The notes beneath the pieces are model-generated. The model was not told the DNA's origin, ran no database searches, and saw only the letters and a list, made by a program, of their open reading frames with translations. A program made the translations under genes and the position numbers. A stretch of DNA of 64,000 bases from Carya illinoinensis (taxonomy: Eukaryota > Streptophyta > Magnoliopsida > Fagales > Juglandaceae). The first letter of the stretch is position 1. Every line of letters starts with the position of its first letter. This document shows positions 1 through 10,900 of this stretch, piece after piece. Where the stretch lies: assembly GCF_018687715.1 (NCBI RefSeq), contig NC_056760.1:26387501-26451500 (forward strand), read 5' to 3'.

Positions 1-280
1 CACTCAAGGTCTTAGCTTTAGGCTGAAGTAAACGCCTAACTCTTGCTTGACAAATTGCAAAATTTTTGATTGATTTTCTTGCTATCTTTGATGTTAAAAG
101 AGTAAGATACTAGAGATGAAATCTAAATTCATAAAAGCTTGGTGAGTGATGATACTTCTCTTTGGGGTCGAGTTGATATTGCCTAAACTATCATTTGTTT
201 TTCTTTTTGTTTGAGGACAAACAAAGTTGTAAGTTTGGGGGTATTTGATGGCTTGCAAAATTTCATATTGCAGATTTTAC

Positions 281-520
281 AAGTTCGCTCGAGCGGAGGC
301 TTTTGGCCGCTCGAGCGAATTCAGGCAGATTCAAACGCTCGACTGCCGCTCGACAGGGAGCTCGAGCAGGTTGCTGAAAAACGAAGATCGCTCGAGCGGA
401 GACATTGGCCGCTCGAGCGAAATCAGGCAGAGTCGAACGCTCGATGTGCGCTCGATAGGACGCTCGAGCGAAATCAGGCAGAGTCGAACGCTCGACGCGC
501 GCTCGACACCCCGCTCGAGC
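281..520 (+). repeat. GCTCGAGC palindrome array in the gypsy LTR U3
   Basis: The 8-bp palindrome GCTCGAGC or its core CTCGAG recurs about seven times in 240 bases. Part of the array is an imperfect 51-bp repeat with units starting near 309, 411 and 462. It lies about 50 bases upstream of the LTR TATA box, where a U3 enhancer would be. The long ORFs on both strands here are by-products of this repeat. Confidence 0.75.
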
Positions 521-564
521 GAACATCGTATTTTGACAGATTTTAAGTTTTCCGCCGTGGGACC

Positions 565-574
565 ATATAAAAGG
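565..574 (+). promoter_or_regulatory. TATA box of the gypsy LTR promoter
   Basis: ATATAAAAGG sits downstream of the palindrome array and upstream of a pyrimidine-rich stretch. This is the expected place for the Pol II core promoter of the LTR, with transcription probably starting near 595-605. Confidence 0.5.
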
Positions 575-1561
575 CCATTCTTCACTCTAGAGCCGCGGTT
601 TTTTGACTGGAGAACACTCTTTGGGAGAGAAAAACATAGCTAGAGGGATTCAAATCATTTGTTTTGGAGACGGAATTCCAATTTATTGCACGTACGTTGG
701 ATTCATACACGAGCACGGACGGGAGAAAGGCGTTGAATCGTTCTCTTGAGCTTTTGACGACCAGTTGAGACTGCAAGGAGGATTTTTCAGTGTTTATTTT
801 CTTCTTCCCATCTTCTCAGAACAATTATGGTGAATTCGTTTATGTTGAATTCCAATTCTAGTATGAGCTAAATTTTCTTCTTTCTAGGAAAACGATGTAA
901 CCTAATTCCGAACTATGCTTGTTTGTCTATGCTAATTTAATGCAATTCTCTCTTTGTTTATTTGATTTATTTTGAGTTTAATGCTTCTAATTAACTGGCC
1001 ATTGATTAGATGATTATTAATCTTGTGATTTGCTATCGAAAGAGGGAATCATAGGGTAGATCTTGGATATTTCAGCATAGGTAAGTATAGAGATCGAAAG
1101 ACTTGTATGAACCTGTGTAGTAATTAAATCATTGGTCTTATTGCGTTCTTGATTATTTAATTTGCATACTCTTGTGTGAATTGATAAACTAGAATCAATT
1201 CCAATTGACTATCGAAAGAGGCTTTTGGATGAATTAGAGATTTGCTAATAGACAAAAGAGGTTTAAGTTAAATTAGCTGGATGAGAAAAGCATAGTGAAG
1301 AATTATGGTGAAATCGATTTCCTAGAAGTTTTCTTCCCTATTGAATTTGATCTTCAAACATCAGTTTTACTTTCTTTGCTTATTTCTCTTGAGTTGATCT
1401 AGTTTTATTTGCTACTACAAAAACCTTAGCGATTCCTCTAGATAGAATTGAGATTAGCATAATTTTGGTATTTGGCAAGAGTAAGGTACCAATCCCTGAG
1501 GACGATACTCTTCTTATTACTTTACTATAAAACTACGATACTGTGCACTTGCAGTTTTGCA

Positions 1562-3079
1562 CCGGTCAGATGCCATGAAAGCTGAACTCCATGCTCTAGA
1601 AGAGAATAACACATGGACTATCACCACCTTACCCCCCAACAAAGCTGCAATTGGTTGCAAATATGTTTATAAGACCAAGCTGAAATCAGATGGATCATTT
1701 GAAAGGCACAAAGCTAGACTTGTGGCAAAAGGCTACACTCAAAAAGAAGGCTTTGACTTCCAATAAACCTTCAGTCCAGTTGCAAAGCTCACCACAGTTC
1801 GAGTTTTCCTTGCCATAGCAGCCACTAAAAATTGGTCCCTCACTCAAATGGATGTTCCAATGTCTTTCTACATGGAGACCTTGATGAGGACATCTATATG
1901 CAATTACCTCCAGGATATCACATCAAGAGTGAGCAGATTGAGGGGGAGAAACTGGTATGCAAATTAAATAAGTCCCTCTATGGACTTAAGCAAGCATCTA
2001 GGCAATGGTTTTCAAAGTTTTCAAATTCACTCATTGCCATTGGATTTCATCAATCAAAATCTGACTACTCTTTGTTCACTAAGGTCAGTCCCAATGGATT
2101 TATAGCACTCTTAGTCTATGTAGATGACATCATAGTTGGAAGTAACTCTCAAGAAGAAGTTGACTCACTCAAATCTTACCTTCATAGCAAGTTCAAAATT
2201 AAGGACCTTGGACCTCTCAAATATTTTCTGGGTTTGGAAGTTGCTAGATCCTCTTTTGGAATTAACCTTTGCCAAAGGAAGTACACCCTTGAGATATTAG
2301 AAGATTCAGGTCTACTTGGCACAAAGATAGTTTCTACACCTATTGAACTGAACCATAAATTGAGCCACACCACAGAAGAAATCCTCCAAGATCCTACAGC
2401 TTATAGAAGACTCATTGGAAGGTTAATTTACTTAACCATCACCAGACCTGACATCACCTATGCTGTAAGTGTTCTAAGCCAGTTCATGGACAGACCTTCA
2501 CAATCTCATTTGCACTCAGCCTATAGAATTCTCAAGTACCTTAAAGGATCCATAGGTCAAGGTATTTTCTTATCATCTAGATCAGCTTTACATCTAAAGG
2601 CCTATAGTGATTCTGATTGGGCTGCCTGCCCTAAGACAAGAAGATCTGTCACAGGTTTCTATATATTCATTGGAGACTCACTAATAAGCTGGAAATCTAA
2701 GAAGCAAGCAACAGTTTCTAGATCTTTAGCTGAGGCAGAATATAGGGCACTAGCATCTACAAGTTGTGAGATCATGTGGCTTCTCGGTTTGCTAAAGGAA
2801 TTTAATATTGACCATGCACAATCTGCTTCCCTCTTATGTGATAACCAAGCAGCCATACACATTACAAAGAATCCAATTTTTCATGAGAGAACCAAGCATA
2901 TAGAACTAGATTGTCATTTTGTTAGAGAGAAAGTCTTGGCTGGTATCATCACACCAATGCATGTGTCCTCAAAATTTCAGTTGGCAGACATTTTCACTAA
3001 AACCTTACCAATTTCTACATTTCAGTTCTTATTGTCCAAGATGGGAATTGTTAATATCTATGCCCATCTTGAGGGGGAG
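1562..3079 (+). pseudogene. Ty1/copia polyprotein remnant (reverse transcriptase and RNase H)
   Basis: This is the C-terminal half of a copia polyprotein, which copies element RNA into DNA. The RT begins at 1563 with the usual DAMKAEL...NNTW start; the catalytic YVDD is at about 2117-2128. The RNase H part follows (YSDSDWA near 2611, LAEAEYRAL near 2727, then DIFTKTLP near 2988). It is broken by an in-frame TAA at 1764-1766 and a frameshift near 1855-1860. The N-terminal part (gag, protease, integrase) is absent, because the gypsy LTR interrupts the RT at 1561. The open frame runs past the real end into the LTR as far as 3313. Not functional. Confidence 0.9.
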
Positions 3080-3559
3080 TCTTACAGAATGCAATGTAAC
3101 AAGATAAAATGCAAGCAAGAAATGCACAAGGGCAGCAGCCAAAGCATGCCTGAAATACACTGCAACACTCAAGAGATGCATAAAACTGATAAAGCAAGCT
3201 GCAATACATGGAAAGAAAAAGATGGCAGTAGCAGCAAAAAGGAGACAGGAGATGGCACAGAAAAGAAGATGGCACAGTTGAGGAAATGCATGGCTGCACA
3301 CAAAGAAGTATGAGGGACACGATGCATAAAGCTGATCTTTACCATGCTGTGCATAAAAAGTTCTGAATTGATGCTTGTACTTGTGTAGATAATCAAAAGT
3401 TAGATTTTCAGTAGCTTTTACTTTTCTACTTTTTTGTAATGTATATATATATGACCTTTGTATTGACAAAAGGATCAATGAGAATCAAACTTCCTCAAAT
3501 CTCTGTCAAACTCTGTTCTTCATTTGTTTCCTCTCATTTTCACTTTCTGTTTTCAACAG
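3080..3559 (+). mobile_element. Ty1/copia 3' LTR
   Basis: The LTR follows a purine tract (GAGGGGGAGT, 3071-3080), the normal 3' priming site. It ends in TTTTCAACA at 3559, a common copia LTR end. A TATA-like ATGTATATATATATGACC lies near 3440. The first base pair of the LTR seems mutated (TC instead of TG). The 5' LTR is outside the window, so identity and age cannot be judged. Confidence 0.65.
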
Positions 3560-4952
3560 TTTTTAACACTTTTGGATATTCAGTGCATTTTTTGTAAAAA
3601 TTAACAAATATGAGCAAATGAACATAACCTGAAATTAGAACTACAAGAGCTGGTAGGTAGGGAAAATGGAAGGCTTGGCATCAGGTTGGACTTGGACTAT
3701 GGAAGTAGTCTTCTTTTGGTCATCTTTAATAGTTGAAAAAGAGGAAGAAGATGTGGAGGTAGTGATGGGTGAGAGAAGAAAGAGTAAATGACCAAAAGCT
3801 CCATTTGTCCGCACGTAGGCCCCCAATGGGGACTGTACCTAGTAGTGCTCCCAACAATATCCCCTTTCCGTACAACAAAGAACAGGATGATCTCATAGAA
3901 ATCACAATAGCACATCTATAAAAGGTAGGCATAATTTTAATAGAATTGTTATAGTTACAAAAAAATTTTATAAAAATAAATATATAAACTGACATAATAT
4001 ATTAAATTTAATTTATAATATAAATAATTTTATAATTTAACAAAATCTAATATATCACATTAAATTATTTTAATTTATACTTTTTTTTATAGGATCTTTT
4101 TATAACTAAAACTGTTGGCTAATTTTAATGGTAAGGCGTCAATGTAAGTTGCATACTATTACTTTTTGATGATTTAAGGGACCAAAGAAATATTTTTTAA
4201 GCATGCTTCCAAGTCGCTGCAACTAACCCAACTCTTTTTCTTTTAGGAATTGTTTGAATGGTGAGATGATATAAGATAATTTTTTTTATAAAAATTGAAT
4301 AGAATATTATTATTTTGATATTTAAAAAAATTAAATTATTTATTATATTTTATATAAAAATTTCAAAAATTATAACCTTGGAAAGTTGTGAATCCAAACA
4401 GCCATTAAAGGCTTAAAACTCGTCTAAAAATAACCCACCAAAATGTTTCAGTCCTAAAAGCCCATGACAAACCAGGGACACAGCTACATCGACAGCGTCA
4501 TCAGTTAAACTCTTCTTCTTCATCTTTTTTTTTTTTTTTAATCATATTTTTTTAAACTATTTAGAAATTTTTTTAAAAATAAAAGAAAATACATATTCAT
4601 TTAAAAATATTTACTTAATTATTAAGTAAAATAAAAAAATAAAAAAAAAACTTTCGGTAGAGGATTTCGGTAAACTAGCAATTTCCAATAAACCCCTCTC
4701 CGCCGTCTTCACCTAGCTTCATCGCCGAAGTGATTAACTAGTACGTTAGTGTCTTATTTTGATCATCTCCCAGCAATTAACTTTTTGCCCATTAGGGGTT
4801 TTTCTTCCTTTTCTTCACATTGCTTGGGATTACTATATATTTTGATTATAGCGTTTGGTTGGGTTTCTTTTAAACTTTATTTAGTGGAGAACGTTGTGAT
4901 TGCGATTAATTGACTTTCAGAAATTTGGACAATCTGGGGAAGTTACTCTGGG
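3560..4952. other. Spacer upstream of RNH1
   Basis: This is mostly AT-rich. Bases 3640-3915 hold a more complex stretch with open frames on the minus strand of up to 89 codons that I do not recognise. It includes a 32-bp inverted match to RNH1 exon 1 (about 3859-3890). A MITE copy lies at 4248-4406. The last 270 bases before the ATG should contain the RNH1 promoter and 5' UTR, but no clear TATA box was picked out. Confidence 0.5.
4248..4406 (+). mobile_element. MITE, ATGAGATGAG family, short copy
   Basis: It runs from TTGTTTGAATGGTGAGATGA to GTGAATCCAAACAG. It shares its ends and AT-rich core with the copies at 9663, 10829, 18235, 23690, 24254, 47090 and 61020. The ends are inverted (TGTTTG...CAAACA). 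Confidence 0.55.
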
Positions 4953-7900
4953 ATGAACTGCTTGTCGCAAGTGTCTTCGTATGCTGCAGCAATAGTTAGA
5001 AGGACCGGCCATTTGGTGGCAGGGAGTGCTTTGTATGGATGTGTTACTGTCTCGTGGAAAAGGGACTTTAAATACAGTGGTATCAAGGCAATCAATTTAG
5101 AGCTTGTGCTGACGAAGATTCGTGTTCGGTGCTATTCATCTCCACGGAGCGGCAAAAGTGCATCTCGTTCACGGAAGTTGGATTCTGAACCGGTGATGGA
5201 ACAAGAAAAGGATGCATTCTTTGTTGTGCGGAAAGGGGATATTGTTGGTGTTTATAAGAGTTTGACTGATTGTCAGGCTCAAGTTGGATCTTCAGTAATT
5301 CCTCTGTCACCCCATAATTTACTGTGATTTATTGGCTTTTACCTCTTTGATTGGATTCTACAAGTTGTGTGCTTTTTAATGTCATTGCATTTTCAAATAG
5401 GCATTTTCGTGAATCTGTGTGATGTTTTTGAGACTCTTTCAGTGCTATATTTCAAAGTTATAAGATGGAATTAAAATTAATAATCACATATATTGGAACA
5501 TTATCAATTAATATGCTTAATGACCTTGTAAACTGTATATAATGTTGAAATGATGTTGAGCCCGTTGTTGCCGCATGTAGTTTAGTTGCTTTCTGCGGTT
5601 ATATTTGTTATTTGGGCATAACGAGACACAAATCCATGATTAATATGGATCTTCTTTGTTTGCTATTCACATTCCAGCAGGCGCTCACGCACGTACACAC
5701 ACTACACATGTGTTCTCCCATTTACTTTATAGCGTTAGGTATACACGGAAGAATCAGTAAGAGTTTGCTTCTTTTTTGTTGGATTTAGTTATGTATTGAG
5801 AAACAAAAAGAATTATTAATAACAAGGATTGGACCCTTAAGCCTGAACGTGAAGAGCATATTGCGTTATCCATTTAAATGCTTTGATCCGTCTATATATG
5901 TCTCACCACGTTTCAGTTCTGTCTCTTTGAAGTCTTTCACTTAGTGATACCTGATAAAAATAATTTTTCATTAATGCTATTGTTATCTTTCTACCCAAGA
6001 TGTAATGCATTTGGAAAAGTAAATCACTTGTATTATTCTGTTAAGTGTAGTTTGAGTAAGAAGCAAGTGTATTTTGATGATTCTTCTTTAGTGTTTGTTG
6101 CTTCCATTCAGTTTGCTTGTGTTTGTCTACAATGGCTTGGTTATTGGTTAAATTGGTCATTCTCTGCCTGCTTGCAAATAAAACGGCATAACATGTGGTG
6201 GAGAAGATGATGGTCTTTTCTTGTGGCTTTTCATCAATCACTATTGCAAAGTATTTAAAGATTGAGAAATCCAGAATATATCATTTTGTTTGTAGATATT
6301 AGACCAGTGATTGCTAAACAGATGATTGTCCTTCAACTGGCAGATATGTAATCCTCCTGCTAGTGTGTACAAAGGATACTCTTTGCCCAAGGACAGTGAG
6401 GAATATCTCATTGCTCATGGGCTTAAGAATGCTGTGTACACCATTAAAGCTGCAGACTTGAAAGAAGACCTTTTCGGCACACTTATGCCTTGCCCGTTTC
6501 AAGTAAGATGAATTCTTTGTAAATTTTATGATTTGAAGAATAGTTTTTCATTGTTTATAATGTGAAAGCCTGCTGTGCCAATTTTATGTGAACTTATTTG
6601 GGGTTCTCTCTCTGTCTATTGAACTTTTTTTATTACTTGCTTTGGATCTCTTAGAAATTTGTACAAACATATAATATGCCAGCTCTCTGGTGATCTGATT
6701 ATCTATTCTTCTTTTAATTTGAGATGGCAAATTAGGCATTGTTAGATATTTAACCTTACTCCATGTTACTTATTTTTCTGCTAAGAAAAGAGTTTGAAGA
6801 TTGATACGATATAATCCCAAGTACTTATTTGGACACCCCCCCAAAAAAAAAAAAATTTAATCTTTTTTGTTCATGTTGGTTACGAGCTCATATTGCATGA
6901 TTATGTATATCGAAATAATTTTGTATTTTGCCAAGAATCACCTAGTACTTTTGTATCACATTGGCTCCCTAGGGTGAATAGTTATTCAAAGAATAGTTGT
7001 GTACTTATTTTGTACCATCGCATGGTAGAAGTTTTGAGATTGGTGGGTTTAGTTAACTTGGATGAATAATTTATCTTTATATTTCAGGATCCAGCTTCTT
7101 CCAGAGGTGAAACATCTAGCAAGGATTCTTCTAAAAAAAGATCAAGGGGAGTGCTTGGAGCAGAAATTGTGGTAACTAGTTCCTAAACTTGAACGTCTTT
7201 GCTATAAGATCATAAAGAACCACTTACAGGACATTTGTCTGCAAATATTTTTCTGACCTTGACTAGGGTAAGGTCTGTTTGTCTAGGTTATGGAAGTGTG
7301 AGCATTTGACTCCAGAGAATAGGGATAATTTGTGTTATTTAGTGCTGGAGGTTAGACAGGTCTCTAAATATGCTAAGAGGGGGCTGATTTAACTAAGAGG
7401 TGGGCGCTGATGCTCCAAGGATTTAGAATCATTTTTTATCCTCTTTGGCCATCTTTGGGATCATTTTAGGATTCCGTTCACCTTGTATATAGTTTTTATC
7501 CTTTCCTTTTATGATGCTCTTTTTCCTATTGACTCAGTTGTAGGTCATTTTCCATGAACTTCTAGAAAATTGTAACTTCTTTTTTTCTTTTTATTGGTAA
7601 GTAGATTATGCACTTCTCTGCTGAGGCATACACCCTGCCCCTCCAATGCCACCGCTGCCATCATGTTGTTGCCCCCCCCCCCCCCCCCCCCCCCTCATGA
7701 TTAGGAGTTTAGGCCAAGGGAGAATTGAGTATAATTTGAATTTTAAGCTTTAGGTGGAGTCAAATCATGGAGTACCTTTTTTGAAATGCTAAAAGTCTAT
7801 TTGCCTTTTTTTTCCCCATTCTTTAGTTAGGCTTGTGGTTTGGGGTGCAAACTCTGCTGTGATACTGCTGGTTGCCTATAGACCCTCAAACTTTATTCAG

Positions 7901-10900
7901 TTGAAAGTTGTTCGTTTCTGTACCTTGGATGATTTATGACATGTTTCTTCTTTATTTTCAATGCTTGGCAGGAAGCAATAGATTCTGCTTTCATTCCAAC
8001 TGATCCCATGACAAAGGTTGCAAAGCTATATCCTTCTGCTGTTATTGAAGCTTCATCCCCTGCTTGTGTAAGTGGATGACATATTGATGTCAAATGGATA
8101 CCCAAGAAAAGGAAAATAATAGGGGCTATTATTTTCTTTGTCGTTAATACACCACATTGAAATTATATGGGCCATCTTACTGGAGGACTCTACCAAAGTA
8201 TCTATCCAAGATTGTGGATAGAAGGGAAATTTGTAATTCCTTTTTGAGAGTCTGGAAATGTTTGCATCTGTAGTAGAAAACCTAAACTTGATTCCTGCAA
8301 TCCTGTATTAATGCACAGAGATCCTGTATTCTTGAGTTTGATGGTGCGTCAAAAGGGAATCCTGGACTAGCTGGTGCAGGAGCTGTGCTGCGAGCTGATG
8401 ATGGAAGTTTGGTATGAATTCCACTGCTTTGGTTTTGTGGATTCTTTATTTGTTTTAGCTAACCTTGCTTTCAGCATAGGTCTGTAGATTACAGGAAGGC
8501 TTGGGTATAGCAACAAACAATGTTGCTGAATATCGAGCTTTGATTTTGGGGTTAAGATATGCTCTTAAAAGGGGTTTTACAAGCATCCGTGTAAAGGGAG
8601 ACTCCAAGCTCATCTGTATGCAGGTTTGTTTGATGTGGATTGGGTATCAAGGATACATGTTTATTTTCTCTAGTTGTCATCGCCGTTTGTAGTTCATTGG
8701 TGATACATTTTTTTTCCACCTTTTAACATTTATCTTCATCTATTGTTTTCTATAACTAATTTAGTTTCATTAGAAAAATGCGGATGGGTGCAGTCCTAGT
8801 ACACGGGAAATCTTTAAGAGAACCCCCTATTCAGGAGAAAAAGAACTGCAGCTAAAAAAAAAAAAGAAAAAGTAGGGAAAAAATCCAATTAGGAGCTACT
8901 ATCCATGTGTAAAGGGAGTTAGAAGCCTTCTGTCTGCCATATCATCAAAGTTTCTTTATCTTCAAAGTTCTATACATTTTGCTCTCTCAAAATACACCAC
9001 ATCAAATATAAAGGAGCTAACGTCCACACTTCTAAAATGTGATGACACCCCTCCTTTCCTCCCATACTCGGACCACCTCTCTCATTTTTCTAGGCATACA
9101 CCAAAAGATGTAAAGAGCCAATTCCATGGATCTCTTGATACTTCACTATTAAGAAGTAGGCAATTGATATGCTTCTCACTTTCCTTACACATGCAACGCC
9201 AATCTACCACAGTGGTGTTCAGTGTCCTGATGCAAATTCAATTCTGGTTGTCACTGCTCGGACTAGTTGTTAAGAAGTCGAACGTCCTGATGCAAATCAG
9301 TTTTTATTAGAAAGATGAGTTTGATTACAAGCGTTATTTATTCAGTAAAATAAATTATTTTCAATAGCTGCTTTTTAGACTCTAATTTGCATTGCCTAGC
9401 CGATTTGTTGTAAAATTAAAATTGATGTTTTGTCTTATTTCAATTTAAAAGGCTGTTGTTGGATCTAATATTATTCCATTTGGGGTTGTAAATTTACAAA
9501 CATCTGGCTTTAGTATTACACCACCTTAACTCCTAACCTCAAATGGCCAATCATACATTTAAGAGTGAATTCTGTCTTTGCCTTTTGTGGTATGAACTTA
9601 GTTTACTTTGCCACCTTGTGGTTTGGAAAGTTTGACAGGTTTGTCCATTTTTGGCTGTTCGGGTAGAAAGGCGTTGTTTGAAGAATGAGATGAGATGAGA
9701 AATCTATGAATAGTAGTGAAGTAGGTATTTCCTTTGTATAAGTCCTGTGTACTTGGGCTTTGCCCATTCATGGTAATAAAATTTTCTTATTAACTATGAA
9801 AAAAAATCTCTATATAGTAGTGAGATGGTTTGTGAATAGTAGTAAAATAGTTTAAGTTAAGATATTTTATTAGGATTTGGGAAGGAGAAAGAAAAAGCTG
9901 AATAAAGTTAAACTATTGTTACAATATAATTTATTATTATTTTTATTTTAGAATTTGAAAGAACTAGATTATTTTGTGTTTTGTTTAGAAGTTTGGGAAA
10001 GTTGTAATGATGCTGTAATGTTTAGATAAAAATGTTGAAAATTTGAAATTGAAAATTGTTTATGTTTGAGTGATATTTGGGAATGAAATTGTGAGAAATT
10101 TTGAGATGAGATGAAATGGGGTAATTTGTGTTCCCAAATGGGGCTTAAATGTTTCGTTTATTGTCATGTACTTTGCACATGTGTATTCATGTCATATAGT
10201 GGGTCCAATGTAATGGCCCAACCCATTTGGCCTATACTCCAAAAGAACTAGTCAATGATACAATTGGAGCTTCATTGGAACATATGGAATATACCATTAG
10301 AATATTGGGATCCCGTATACCGCCTACTTTTATTCTTATCATATGGGATATCACAGTCAAAGTATATGTTCTTACCCACTTGCCTGAGCGATAGTCCATA
10401 GTGTTTTGGTTATTATATTGGTGGACATTTCTTATGCTTGTCCTTTCTTTTTCCTTAATTTTCTATGAATAACGACATTTCTTTTCATGGTACAGGTTCA
10501 AGGTTTGTGGAAAGTAAAAAACCAGAACATGTCTGACTTGTATGAAGAGGCAAAGATACTGATGAGCAAATTTCTTTCCTTCGAAATAAATCATGTCTTA
10601 AGGGTATGTACAGTTGATTGCGTTCTTGTTTTGAATGCTATATGGAAATTCTTATGGGCCCTATACAACACATTGTAGACAGGATCTTGATGGTATGCTA
10701 TACATAGCTTTGAACCTTAGCACCCGCTTATATGAGAGATTTGAGTCACTGATAAAGACATGATTGCCTTCTATTGGTTGTTCACTTATAACATAACAAA
10801 ATGGATGTTATAACTAAACAAAGACTTAAGGGCATGTTTGGATAATGAGATGAGATGTGAATTCTATGAATAGTAGTGAAATAGTTTGTGAATAGTAATG

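Larger units (their letters stand above)
1..1561 (+). mobile_element. Ty3/gypsy retrotransposon, 3' internal end plus 3' LTR
   Basis: Bases 1-241 look like the untranslated 3' end of a gypsy element and finish in a purine tract (AGTTTGGGGG) at about 232-241. An LTR of about 1.3 kb follows, from TGATGG at 246 to TTTTGCA at 1561. It has a good TATA box, and its end (GTGCACTTGCAGTTTTGCA) resembles the end of Tat-lineage plant gypsy LTRs. Copia reverse-transcriptase coding sequence starts directly after 1561, so this element inserted into a copia element and the rest of both lies left of the window. The left end and the target-site duplication cannot be checked here. The gypsy assignment is moderate; the Tat lineage is a guess. 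Confidence 0.6.

Noticed and set aside
211..643. Overlapping open frames on both strands in the gypsy LTR
   Set aside because: They follow the GCTCGAGC repeat; no domain and wrong place in the element.
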